Both the position numbers and the translations under genes were made by a program. DNA of 64,000 nt from NCBI RefSeq assembly GCF_036669915.1, contig NC_089319.1:20586885-20650884 (forward strand), read 5' to 3'. Of this stretch, positions 11,001-23,134 are shown in pieces. Within the stretch, counting starts at the first letter, position 1, and each line of letters opens with the position of its first letter. Source of the stretch: Pocillopora verrucosa. Taxonomy: Eukaryota > Cnidaria > Anthozoa > Scleractinia > Pocilloporidae. The notes below the pieces were generated by a model. It searched no databases, was not told the origin of the DNA, and worked only from the letters and a program-made list of their open reading frames with translations.

Positions 11001-14000
11001 ACATATTTCTTACTAGCCCTGGTGCAAAGCAGGCTAGCCATAAATCTGGGGAGTATGACAAGTCAAACAAATTTTTTAACTTAAAGGACCTTACAGTGAG
11101 ATACTTGCTGGTTCTTGTGCATTTTAAATGCAATAATTATTTTACAAGGATCTTTTCATTTTCAGAGCCCAAACCTTTGGCCTCCATATTTCTAAAAAAA
11201 AAGGCATTGAACCCCAAAGCTGACATTTTAGAAGAACAACCCACAGATTTGGTTCATTCAGTATCATCACCCACCACAACCTCAACGACAATGGCGGACA
11301 ACACTGCTGATATCTGTAGAACAAGTGATACGCATTCCTCTTCCCTGAAAGAAAAACCAACCATCAATCAGGAAGCTGCTAAAAAAGCTTTTAATGCATT
11401 GTTCACTGGTGCACGTCATCAGAAAACTCCCCCTGTTGTTACTGCGGCAGAGGTTCTTCCAGCTCCATGGCCAACTGTCAGCCATGTGGTTCAAAAAGAG
11501 CATCATAGTTCTCTTGGTGTTAATTTCTGGAGTCTTCCTTGGCCTATTGGGAGAGGTCACAAATCAGATGATTTCTCTGGCAGTTTATTGCCTGAAGGTA
11601 CAGTAGGTGTATTGTACTACATGTGTTGTATATGGATACACAAATAATGATATTGATGAAGATGAGAGTTTGAACAGTTAGTCATGGCTTTATTCATCAC
11701 TGGTGTAGGTTCCAGTTGTTAGCTTTGTTTGATAATTTGTATTAATTTTACAGTACATATTTTTGTCTTATTATCGTTGAACAACTTGGGTGCATGAGGT
11801 GATCTCACAGACAGATGTGACTGCTAATAGAACTTAGCAAACGTGTTCTTTATGTCATATTTCTCTTCTATTCAGATTACATTTCCAACGCAATGTCACA
11901 AGAAGATAAAGTGATGTTTTCTGGATCAAGAGCTTTTGAACAGTCCTTGTGTCACTCCAAGAGAGTGGTTAGTAATATTCATAAATTGAGAGCTCTTTTC
12001 TTGTCAAAGTGTACCCTTAAACTGTTATACAATCCCCAATGGTGGATTAGAAATGGTGGAGGGTTGCATTGGATTTTATTACTGGCATTAACTTTCACAC
12101 CAAATTGAATACATTGCAGTATTCTGATGGAGTAGTCTCATCAACTGAGTCAGAGTAACCCTAAAATTATTTCAAATTGCTTCAGTTTTGATGATGGGTT
12201 GGGTAAACTTTGATATACTTAACATTTAGATATATGGTGGCTTTTGTTGCATGAATTTCCTTTTTAAAAATATCTTGAATTGTCATTGAAAGCTGACAGA
12301 ATCATTTTTTTTGTTGTGTAATATGCAAAATTAAATAAAATTTTTCTCAGTCTATCATAATGAGGTGTTTAATTTGTAAAAGGGGGTAAGTTTCTTAGCC
12401 CTTCGTCAGAGCAATAAACAAAGGGCATATGCTTGAAATGTCAGCTTGTAAACTCTTTATGGTGGCCAATTTATGTTATCAACTCAGTTTATAATACTAA
12501 ATTACCCTGTTTAATTTTGTTTTATTTTCTTCCATGACAAAATATTGACAGGAACCTAAAACAACAACCAAAAGTTTCTCGGAGGCTATCACAAAGAGTA
12601 TTGTCTCAGAGCTGGCTTTGTTTTACCCTGGCATACCCTTAAGGAAACTTTACAAACGATATTCATCAAAACGGCAAAAGTACAGAGTAATAGTACTGTT
12701 GCAGACCTTGAACAAACTGTCCCTGAGAAAAAGCCAGACGAGAGAGTGAAGAGCAGAGTGGATTCATTAGGAGACAAAGATGGGAAAGGTAACATTGTGG
12801 CATATAGTTTATGTAACAAAAGGGAAAAAGGAAAGCAGCAATTGTCTTGTGATGGGGAAAGAAGCCTGGAGAAAGAGATTGCAAGGAAAAAGGATGATTT
12901 ATTAGTATCAGAAGAGAAACAAGGTCCCTGCAACCAACCAGCCTGTGGCAGAAGCCACTCCAGAAAAGAAGATGAGAAGATGATGGTGTCCAATATCAGG
13001 TGAGGAGGTCATCAAGGGACGAAGGTTATCCTTAAGAAATTCCGAAGAAAGAAGACAACCTTGGAGTCTGACACTCTGGAAACGATAATTGGAGATACCA
13101 GAAACTACCCTCAAACAGAAAGAAAAGAAAGAGAACAGGTGATTATCAAGATGGTGGAAAAGAAACGTCAGAACCTTCCACACAATTCAACAAGGCTGTA
13201 GAGATACCTGTTGTTCCCAACAGTTGTGCAAGTAATGTGGAGACCTTTGTCAATGATGCATTGTGGACAGAGTTGTATCGACCACTGCACTCCACCGAAG
13301 TCATGGCTAATGCTTCTTCTGTCAGCAAACTGCGATCCTGGCTGCAAGAGTGGAAAATCAAGAGAGAAAAGACCCTGAGGAAAGAACTACAGCAACAGAA
13401 AAGGTATTGTATAATGTATTATACTTAATTGATCTCTTTTTCCTTTGTCATGTATTCATCATCACAATCTGAAACAATGACAAAAGTAATTAAAAAATAT
13501 TTCATACCAAGGAAAAAATTCTTCTTGCAACATTATTAGATTTTCAAGCAGAAATGCTGTGATAAGATACTAACATATCAATCAGAGGATTCCATGAAAT
13601 AACAAATTCTCAGAGCTCAAATTGTTAGAAATGTATAGCAGACAGTACAGAGAATTGATTGTTGGATCATAAGAGGGAAAGGCTGACTACAGATCAACTC
13701 ACTAAAGTACAACACCACCTACTCCTCAGCAGTAGCATTCTTTATGTAGCCAGTTGAATTTTGCTGAGTCTGGTTCTGATTTTATAGACTTCTAGCAAAA
13801 CAGAAAGGCAAGCAGTCAAGCCACAGCCAAGGCTCCAGCCACTCTCTGGAGTGGTGGGATGCAGACAGTGACTCTGACTTCCAAATGAGTGACCATGCTT
13901 CAGATGATAGTGACACAGAGGAAGGTGGTTTAAATACTGCCATGTTTATCTCTGGTCCCACAGGAGTTGGGAAAACAGCCATGGTATACGCATGTGCAGA

Positions 14001-17000
14001 GGAACTAGGTTACAAGGTATTAATTGCCTTAAGCCTTTAATCCCTAACATCAGTCTAAGCATGTTCTCCATACTGTTTTGTAGACATTTCCTATGGTATT
14101 GACAAAGAGAATTTGTTTAACAATCAAGAGCCTGTTTAGTTGGTGATCATTTCCTTTATTCTTGTGGCCTTAATGAGTGATTTAGGGGTGAGTCCTCTCA
14201 GGACTACTCTCACTTGAACCATCAGATCACACAATTAAATTTTATTCCTAGGCTCAAACCATCTACTGTATTAGAGAATTTTTTTGAAAGACTGTAGGTT
14301 ACCATGGTATTTATATGGTGTAGTTGTTCATGCTAAGCCAGTTTAGGTGCCTTTGATAGACTGCGACCCTGTCAGGGAGTACAAAAATCCAAGTAGTGTA
14401 GTCTTAGGGGTTATTGGGACAGCCAAATCACCCCATTGCAGTGACACAGTTATCCTACAAGGAGAGAGTCTCCAGAGAGTCATACCACATCTGAAAAAAT
14501 GACATGAAATTAAGCAAAAACATCTTGAGTGAAATAATGGTTCATGGACAGTATTTGTTCCATTTGCTTAATGTGCATGAGGAAATAGTGACTGTTTCTG
14601 GTATTGTGGGTAACTTTTGAAATTTGTAAAACTTTAGGTATTTGAAGTCAACAGTTCCTCCAAGCGTTCTGGCAAGCAGATCATGTCACAGCTTGAAGAA
14701 GCTACTCAGTCACACCTTGTGATCAACAACAAGGGTCCTGCCCCTCAGTCTTCCTTTGCAGGCCTCTTTGATAAACCTGTAAACAGTTCTCCCCCCTCCA
14801 CTGGTCCCCTGAGTGCCTTTTTGCAGAAGAATACAAGTGTGTCTGAAACCAAAGCCAGCAAGAATGGGAAAAGAAAGAAAGATGGGGACATGAAAGAGAA
14901 GAAGAAAGTGGAATCCAAAGGGAAAGGCAAATCCATTCTCAAGCAGCCATCACAACAAATTAAAGATGACAGTGAATCATGTTCAAATTTGTCTTCAAAA
15001 GCTGCCTCTCTGATTTTGTTTGAAGAGGTTTGTTCATTGTCTGATCATTTTTTTCTTAGAGAACAAAACTTGTTAATTTTATTTTGATTTCAGCTTCTCA
15101 GATTGTAAATTAGAGGACTTGACTGAAGACCCTGTGGTCATCTTCCTTCAAGACTTGTTCCCTACCTCCTGTCCTTTCTCCTTCTCTCTCCAGTCCTCCT
15201 GATCATTATCATCATTATCATTGTCATTATCACGAGCCCCTATTTTACCACATGTCCTATGAGCACAAATGTGTATTTGTATAGCTACTAATATATTTGC
15301 TGTTACGTCATTACTTGTCCAGGTTGATGTTATTTTTGAAGAAGACAAGAGTTTCTGGATGGCTGTAAACTCCTTCATGCAGAATGCTAAGTGTCCCATT
15401 GTTTTGATAAGCACGGGTAAGAAAACCCAATATGGTCAAGAACCATTAATAATAATAAATCACTAGTAGATGTTCTCTTGTTTTGTTTGTGTGTTGGTTT
15501 GTTTCCCAAATATTGTAATTCATAAATCCTGAAATGCAAAGCAGTAATCATTATTTTTCCTAATCTCCTGTAACAATTATCTCCTTGCTAAACTGCTGGC
15601 TGCATAGTGTATGTATGTACATGTTTAATCCAAAGCACAATCTCCTGCCAGTTATTAATATGTTTGTGCAGGTTCACAGCTTTGGAAAATTAATCTGCAG
15701 ATCTGTTTTTGTTTAGAAAGGGTAATTGATACTCTGTATTTCCTCTCTATGAAAGATTTGCACACAATTATTGGGTTAGGGTGTTTGAGATGGAAAAAAG
15801 TTCACTTTCATAAAATGCCCATTCATGCATAAACATGAAAAATATTTTGGGCAGTTGTTGATTTTTAAGTACTGTTATGTATGGCCTGCTAAAATTCAAC
15901 CTAGAGCGTAAGGCTTTCTGATTGACCTTTTTAGTTTATAAGTGCATCAGTTACTTGAAACTGTTTAATGTGACAGTTAGTTGTTTCCCAATTGAGCCAG
16001 ACACTCAGAGGAGATTAATTTCTTACCTTGTGTTCTTGATCCATATCGTGAATTGTAGCCCTGGATTTTCGCTTTTGTTTATTGCTCATGTGTTTTGCGC
16101 CTTGAAGGGGAAAACCTTTTCCTGTTACCTACAGTGCTCACACAGCAAGAGTTATTTATTTTGCCATTTAATTAATATTTTTTGTAGACTCACAAGTGAG
16201 CTGTGAGGGACGATATGAACAAGTCAAGTTGAAATCTCCATCAGTGAATCTTTTAGCTGCACATCTACAACTTGTAGCTTTGACAAACAATATTTTTGTC
16301 AATCCTGAAGACCTCAAGTCTTTGGTTGTACAAAACAACTGTGACATTCGCAAGTCTCTCTTTGAATTGCAATTCTGGTCAGGATCAGGAGGGGGAGTAA
16401 AGATGCCATACACAAGACCAGTGAGTCTAGAACCAATTAAAAATGATGTTGGCAGAAGCAATCTGAAGCCTCAACATACGTCTGTAACTTGTAAAAGTGG
16501 CAGTGAGAATCTGAAGACTGGCATTTCTTCTCAAGATGTTAATCAGTTTGAACCTCTTGTAACTGGTGGGGTTTTAAATGACGATGGAGAAGAAAGCCTG
16601 TTTCTTTCCTTAAGTGATTGGCAGGCAATCAAGAACAGAGGAGCTACAAGCCACTTGCGCTCTTCCACGAGAGGAACTCTTGGTCAAGCCTATGGTGATA
16701 ACTCGGATTCTGATTTCTTTGAGCCCAAGAGGGCAAAACTGTCATGTCCCGAAGGCTCAGCAGATTCTGTCTTTGAAATCACAGACACGAATGACAGTCA
16801 ACCAGCCAGCACCGTAAACGAAAAAGCTGATACCTCCCGCCAGCTTCCCCCAGTGGATTCCTTGCTGTTCGAGAGTGTGCACGGGATGCTCAATTGCGTG
16901 GCTGACCCAACTGTTGGGTCGTTGTCAATTCTGCAAAAGGGAAAGAAATCTGGAGATAACGTTAAGGTAAACAAACCTTTCTTCTTTTTTCTTTTTCTTT

Positions 17001-19418
17001 GTGGGAGCATCAACTTCCTTGGAGGGAAAAGGAGATTCTATTCTTTTGTCAAAGCTGTTTATTTACCACCATGAAGCCAGGTTCTTGTCTTGTTTTTCTA
17101 TCAAGTGTTGATATGAAACGGTCTCTTTTTCATTTTTTCGCCGGTTGATGTAGACCATAGCAAACTCATTTGCAATTAAGATGTATGATTTTGTGTGTTT
17201 TTATTTTGCTAAGGACTATGGCATTTTTGACAAGCTGCGACTGACACACTTCACCCAAGGACTTGATTTGAATTTGGTCCAAACAAATCTGAGTAACCTC
17301 ATCCCGCTGTTTGCTGAATCATCATCGTCATTGCCGCAGACCAGACATGATCCACAAGAGGCTCCACTTGAAGAGCAGACAACTGATGTTGAGCAACCAA
17401 TTGCAGAGGAAATGATTTTCAAGAGTGTTAATATATTCTCTGATAGAAGTCTTTTTGACGATGGCACTGATGAATCTACCAATAAAGGGGAGACTGAAGT
17501 TGTCACGGAAACAGATCATTCCATAGATAAAGAATCAGAAGATGGAAAGACGAAGCTGTTGAATACTTCTCAGGACTCCGCAGACACAGGCTTTAGTGAG
17601 TCTCAACCTAAAGAGGGGACTGGTGCCGCTGGGGAAGGTGAAATGCTTAAAGAGGACTCTGTAATCTGTGGAGAAACTATCTTGAAAGGAAAGAAACCTG
17701 TTCGTAAAACGCATTCCCATAGTAAGAGGAGTTTATCTGTTTCTATAACAAAATAGCAGTGTGAGTTTTAGGTCTTAAATATTGAAAAGTATATGACGCT
17801 GTAAACATCGGATTGGTTTCAGGGTTTGAATCCTGAAGGGGCAAGTTTGGCTTTTACTTCGTCCTCAATCGTTATGATTTTCTTTTCAATGTGTTGTTCA
17901 GGGTGAACTTAATTAATTTTCCTTTCAGGGGAAAGATGCTGCACCAAAGCTTTAGATGTATTCGCGCAGTTTGCAGAAAACCAGTCGTTTTTAGATGCCC
18001 TCTGCCCAAGTCTCTCTGTCTCTAACACCCAGTCTTCCTCTGTTGATTTTGGCTGGTGGGAAGCTGTGCTGAAGCCAGGGCTCACAGACGAGCACGTGAC
18101 CGTAGAGGAGTGCAGTCATTGGTTGGCTCGTGATACACGAGCAAGCATTCGGGCAGCATCAGAAGTGGCTAATTTGGAGAGTTGTCGCACCAAAGTGAAT
18201 TGTCTGGCTAACGATTTAAAAGAAGTTAAAAATGTAGATGAAGAGGAGAGCCCAAATATTTCGGAAAATGAGCTTTTTAATTCTAGCTTAATATCGGAAG
18301 ACCTTCCTCCACGTGATTGTGGTTCTTTGTTGCAGTTGATTTCACCCTCGCTCACACAAAGAAGGTAGGATACGCGGCAAAATTTCTTTACTCATACAGA
18401 AAAAGCCAAAAGCAACCCTGCGCTGAGCGAGAGGAAACGTTTGTTTGCAGATGTTATTGGTTCATTTTGACCTGTTGAACTTGCTTTGGTTTTGACTTAC
18501 GGTGCTTGATTGGACAGCTGGTATACCAAGAAAAATATCAGTAAATAAGTTATCAGTTGATCCAATGCCAAATTCTCTAAAGAGAAAACATCATAGGAAT
18601 TGTATGGCACTCAGTAAGGAGGATTACTGAGGAGATCTTGGGAGTGAAAAGATTAAGCTTTCAGAGATTCCCCCCCCCACCCCTCCCTCAGCCCAATATC
18701 AACCCTAATTTGTTATCAGTTGATTGTCGACAGGAGCACAGTTGTTGAATTGTTTGATTCCTTTCTTTGTGACGTCGTTTCACTTTTTTCTCTGCTTTTT
18801 TGGTATTTGTTGTTGGTTTTTATTTTTTTAACGGTCTCTTGTATCGCATCATGTGCGATTTTCGAGTTTGGCTTGGTTTAAAGACTCACTTGGTAAGCCC
18901 TCTATTTATTGTATTGGCCTTGTTTTATCATTCAGTTACTCAGCGAGCCGAAGAAAGCTCTGTACCTCCGTGCTGTCCTGTATCCCCTCACTGTACCACT
19001 GCGATCATCGCTGTGTAGCAAGTGATTACATACCAACGTTTCGCTTGCTTTGTCACTCAGAAAGGCTCCGAGAAGCCGCTAACGTCAAAAGAAGGTAAAT
19101 TAACAGAACTTTACGTTGCCTTTTTTCCCTAGTTCTCAAATGGTTATGAGCTCAGCCTGTCACAAAAATATTGGTATAACGTAATTCTACGTAAAAAGCG
19201 TGTTTAAAAATGGTTTGTAACTGTTGTTTATGTAGTTTTAGAGAGTACTGCCAAACATCGTTAATGTTCTTAGTGGTATGAGTTAGTGCTGTTACGAAAG
19301 TTTAAAACTGATGTAAACCTGATTTGTTTTCAGATTTCTTCATTATCTGGATCTTAATTCGTTTCCCTTGAGTCGTTCCACAATGGAGGCTGTAGCAGAC
19401 AGTTATCTGGGACAGTAG
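8041..19418 (+). CDS. ATAD5: ATAD5/Elg1, large subunit of the PCNA-unloading RFC-like complex
   Basis: Proposed exons: 8041-8085, 8669-10233, 10564-10760, 11166-11597, 11876-11967, 12552-12679, 12808-12999, 13224-13403, 13788-14016, 14638-15027, 15323-15416, 16188-16966, 17214-17721, 17929-18364, 18936-19094, 19334-19418. All phases agree and the total is 1836 codons plus stop, close to vertebrate ATAD5. ATAD5 pairs with RFC2-5 in the nucleus to remove PCNA from replicated DNA. Evidence by region: a PIP-like SRPIDAFF near residue 30; lysine-rich disordered N-terminus; LWTELYRPLHSTEVMAN before the ATPase; Walker A GPTGVGKT (near residue 1000); VFEVNSSSKRSG; the unusual Walker B LILFEEVDVIFEED typical of ATAD5; NCDIRKSLFELQFWSGSGGG; C-terminal LREAANVKRRFLHYLDLN. 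The frame between 12680 and 12807 is the least certain part: an intron there restores the frame, but its splice sites are only fair. Otherwise a 1-nt assembly error is needed. Confidence 0.9.
12390..12510 (+). repeat. Dispersed repeat with TTAGCCCTTCGTCAGAG core, copy 1
   Basis: Within an ATAD5 intron. It shares TTAGCCCTTCGTCAGAGC, GAAATGTCAGC and AAACTCTTTATGGTGGCCAA with the copy at about 35205-35335. Its first segment also recurs at 39625-39660. It has no ORF and is likely a short non-autonomous element; borders are approximate. Confidence 0.55.
14030..14225 (-). repeat. Dispersed ~200-bp repeat, copy 3 (inverted)
   Basis: The reverse complement matches copies 1 and 2: GTTCTCCATACTGTTTTGTA, TGACAAAGAGAATTTGTTTA and TGATCATTTCCTTTATTCTT appear in reverse order. 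It is inserted in the ATAD5 intron that follows the Walker A exon. Confidence 0.55.
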
Positions 19419-21819
19419 CGTAATGTAATGTGGTTTTTTCAGCAATTTATAATTTCTTGATTCTTTTACCGAGTGAAATGTAATTTGGGGCTGGAGGAGA
19501 TACTGTTGATGTATAAAAAGTAATGTTTTCGATCTCGTACTCTTATCTTCTCCAAAACGTGTCCTTGTGTCTCAGCAATTGCTATTATATCTAAACGCAA
19601 ATCCTGGTTGATACGTTTCGCTCGTTCTCATAGCCTCCGTGCCAAATAGTTTGCCAATTTTGTCTCGATAAGTTAACTTTTCATCATTCTTTTAAGTAAA
19701 AAACCTGATAAAATCTTAGGTCACGAATTTAAGAAGGTTTTTAGCGACGAGGGAAGATTTCTTTTTTAAGAGAATTAAGCTCCTCTGTAAGGTGGAGAAT
19801 CAAGAAGTTAAAAACTCGAACTAGGAGCTATGTGTACAGCACTTCATTATTGGAATTCAAGCAGATGTATTTCATAATTAAATACTTTATATACTTAAGC
19901 CAAGTTTTTTTAACTGTCATTTTGACTGTCAAAAGGTATCACAATTATCCAGTCGGGTAAATAATCACTGTTCTCAACTGATGAACTTCTGAATACAATG
20001 ATGTACAAACTGAAATATTAATATAATTCGTTGTCTGGGTTTTTCCGTGATTGGACAAGAAAGTCGGAAACTCCTCTGTTCTTTATAATTGTTAATAACC
20101 GGAGATACTGAGTCGATTGGACAAGATGGTCGGAGACTCCTCGGTTCTTCGTGAGGTTTTTCAAAAACAGAATCTACAAAGTCGACTGGACAGGAAGGTC
20201 GGAAACTCCTCAGTTTTTACGAGAATTGTCGAACAATGTGCGAGTGAACATATTTCAGATAAACAGAGATATTTTATTGTAAATATTTTTGAAACTGTCA
20301 GTGGAAGAAATGCTACTTTTGTTTAATATTTATGAATTTAGTTCTTCCTGATCACGATTTTCCCTCTATAGATGAAATCCCATTCTTGTGTTGCATGGTA
20401 TTGATGATGCAGCGCTTAAATTTGGACTTCCTTCGGAGAAAGGATTAAAATATATAATTCATCAAGGCCTCAATGTCATAAGCAGCTGTTTTCTTGACAG
20501 GTGTTTCGTGGAATTGTGGTGTGTCTAATACGAGAAATTTTACTCCAATTTTCCACGCGTAAACCTGGCACGTTTCTTAAGAAAACTCATCGCGGTGGTC
20601 ATTTGCTAGTCGAGATGACTTGTCAGTGGCTTTTGTTGAAGGAAATTTTTGCTTGGCTACTTGTCAGGAAAAACTTAGCTAACGGAAATCAAGGTTTCAT
20701 TCTTAGGCCGTCCATGAAATTGTTTTTGTGTGTTCGCTGGTGTTTTTATTTCCCTATTTGGATCTGCTATCTAGGGCTGAGATAGAAGATACCGAACCAT
20801 AGATACAACTTACTAATCTGTTTCCAGCGACCATTTGGAAACCACTGTTAATGATAAACCTATGAAGGAAGTGGGGTGCGATACGTAGCTAGATCTAAAT
20901 TTAAGGCATTTATGTGTATGTATAACTTAATTTAATTTATTCAATTAAGTTAGTCATGTAAAAAAAATTGCTTTTCCTCGTAGTCTTGAAATAAATTTGT
21001 AAAATCCAACTCGTTCTCATCTCAGTCACAACAACCAGAGGCCGATAAAAGAAAGCCGAGAGGTGTGAGATTTAAGGCGGTTTTTTAGCTGAGTGCGATC
21101 GACTGAGTTGACTCACGAGAAAATAGAAATTAGCATCTAGCGCGGTGATGTCCGCCTCGAACGGTTTCCCAAGATGAGGGTAACTTATGGGAAATTTAAT
21201 CTCAAGGGTGCGTTTTGGTGAAGGAACAGACACTTTCCAGTGAACGCGCGAGGAGCTATGCAGGATAAATGAACGGGGTTAGGCATCTTGCAAAACGGAT
21301 GCAATGAAAATGTCACGTGATTTGCCAGGAGCGTCTTATGTTAGAGTTTCAGTCTGCTGAGCCAATAATACGCTAAGTTGGCCAGGCATTACTTCAAAAT
21401 GAAATAAATGAATTTAAGAACTCTGTTGTTCGGCTTAGATACAGCTACTAGTTGTCATTTAATGTGACCAGGATTAATTACAAAAATTATTTTGGCTAAT
21501 TAGCTTAACTATTCTTAATTTGGCGAATACAAGCAACTTAAAGATTTTGTTTGCGATACATTAAAACAATATTGTGCAGACATTAAAAAAACTGTCACAT
21601 CATACTTCCGCATTTTAGTGCACATTAAGCGAATGTTTAAAGACCAAACAAAAATTTGTTCGTGATAAGAACTGTAAGATGTCCTTCCCCTCGTTATTAT
21701 TAGTCAAACACCATTCTTCCGTTGGAAAAACATGATGATTTATCCCTGACAATAGCCCAATCAAGAGGTATAATATCGTCAGTCGTGAATTTTTTCCATT
21801 GGATGAAAGACTGTCCATA
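19419..21819. other. Intergenic, no gene seen
   Basis: Between the stop of ATAD5 and the end of the minus-strand small membrane protein. It contains the tandem repeats at 20047-20240. The remaining short ORFs (for example 20501-20785) show no recognisable domain and no splice or codon support. The right part should be the 3' UTR of the minus-strand gene. Confidence 0.45.
20047..20240 (+). repeat. Three tandem units of 66-69 bp
   Basis: Units start near 20047, 20113 and 20182. Each opens with a variant of GTCGATTGGACAAGAAGGTC followed by GGAAACTCCTCGGTTCTT and then diverges. The spacing is 66 and 69 bp. The core is better conserved than the rest of the unit. A 69-codon ORF runs through units 2 and 3, but nothing supports translation. 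Confidence 0.7.
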
Positions 21820-22044
21820 CTAGGCTTTCCCTTGTCCGCCTGATGCAGAGGCATCGCTGCTCTTTGCTGGTCCTCCGGGTCCGTTGTTAGAAGTGTCTAC
21901 CGGCCTCTTGTTTCCAGCGTTCATGAGCATCCCAGCTATTGTGGCAATGACTGCAGCTATGAACCAGAAGAACCATCTCTTGGAGAAATATCTGCCAAAA
22001 GCTGCAAGAAACGCAGACGTCGCGATGGCAAATCCAACAGCCAT
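21820..22044 (-). CDS. Small two-helix membrane protein, unrecognised
   Basis: This 74-codon ORF on the minus strand starts at ATG 22042-22044 and ends TAG at 21820-21822. The protein has two hydrophobic segments split by a basic turn: VGFAIATSAFLAAFGRYF (about residues 3-20), then SKRW, then FFWFIAAVIATIAGMLM (about 25-41), then a low-complexity hydrophilic tail rich in Gly, Ser and Ala. The N-terminal stretch resembles, in character only, the membrane anchor of mitochondrial Pam18/DNAJC19-type proteins, but no J domain follows. The strong residue pattern (two clean helices, positive turn, polar tail) argues for a real gene. I do not recognise the family. A spliced 5' or 3' extension cannot be excluded. 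Confidence 0.55.
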   Translation of the reverse strand: MAVGFAIATSAFLAAFGRYFSKRWFFWFIAAVIATIAGMLMNAGNKRPVDTSNNGPGGPAKSSDASASGGQGKA

Positions 22045-23134
22045 TGAACTGCCTTTAAATTAATTTTTTTTTTTTAGTACGCAGCACAGTAAAGTCCTCT
22101 TGTCAGCTAGAATGATGACAAGAACAGAAAGTATGAATCAAAACACGCTTTAGAACCCTGCCCTGTTTTCCTTGTCAATTTGGCGTCTTGGTAAACTTCT
22201 CGACTGGTATTACGCGTTAAAGCGTTTGAAAGTGGAATTTCATTGGCTGGTTTCGGTAAATGTTGGGATTTAAATCACATGGTTAGCAGGTGTTTAAAAG
22301 AAGAAGCTGTTAATACCCTTTAATGGTTTTTTTCTATTTTTTTTTTGGTTCCATGCCTTTTAAACTATCAAGGAATCGTTTTCATTTCAGTACTACTCTA
22401 TCATTCATGTACATACAAGCATAAGGCTGGTTACTTGCAATCAAATTAAAACTGATTTAGATACCAGGATATCATTTTCAAGGTCAGCGTCTCACCAGGT
22501 GGTTCTTAAACTATTTACACTTGTTTTCAATGAACTAAAGCGTTTTGTGGTATTGTTTAAACAGACAATTCAAGATACGAAATATAACTGATGGTTGATG
22601 TTGGTGCCCGCTTCTGAAGGGTGGAAAGAAAGCGTATTTTAGTGTTATTAAGTATCAAGTTTTGAGCCCGACTTTTAAAGAAAATATAAATATTCGGTTT
22701 TTTTGTGTTCTGTAACCATAGCTGCATTGCAACAAAAAGTTAATGTAATCACAGATTCACCAAATTGAATTGTCAACTTCGCCGATTGAATAATTCATTG
22801 TTTATCTATTTTATTTTACACCGAACTGAAAGGCGTAATTTTCCCCTTATTGTCCATCTGTCAACCTCTTGTTCAAGTTATCTTGACAATCATCGCGGAA
22901 ATGATGATAACGTCATTGTTTAGGGAGGTTGTGTGTGCGCTTCTAAGGCGCTAGGCGGGTCTGGATTCTCATCTGTAAGGCGTGGCCGCGTGAGACTACT
23001 ACCGAGTGTTTACTTAGTTCCCAGGTAACCTCGCGATTATGCGCGAAGTTTGAAAACAACAGCCATGATGATCAGTTGTTCCGTCGCATGAATTGACTTT
23101 ATTCGATGTTTGCGTCCCTCATTTCTGACGAAAA
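22045..23134. other. Divergent intergenic region
   Basis: It separates the minus-strand small membrane protein gene from the plus-strand ERI2 gene, so it should carry both promoters. A GC-richer patch with several CpG (about 22900-23050) lies just upstream of ERI2. No ORF, RNA gene or repeat was recognised. Confidence 0.45.

Noticed and set aside
12552..13403. ATAD5 as a frameshifted pseudogene
   Set aside because: An intron 13000-13223 (CAG/GTGAGG to CCCAACAG/T) removes the stops and one shift, and a second possible intron removes the other. All other exons are intact with consistent phase.
17815..17840. tRNA B-box-like GGTTTGAATCC
   Set aside because: No matching A box or cloverleaf upstream; it is a chance match inside an ATAD5 intron.
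20501..20785. 94-codon ORF
   Set aside because: No domain, no clear helix pattern, no splice or codon support; it is compatible with chance.
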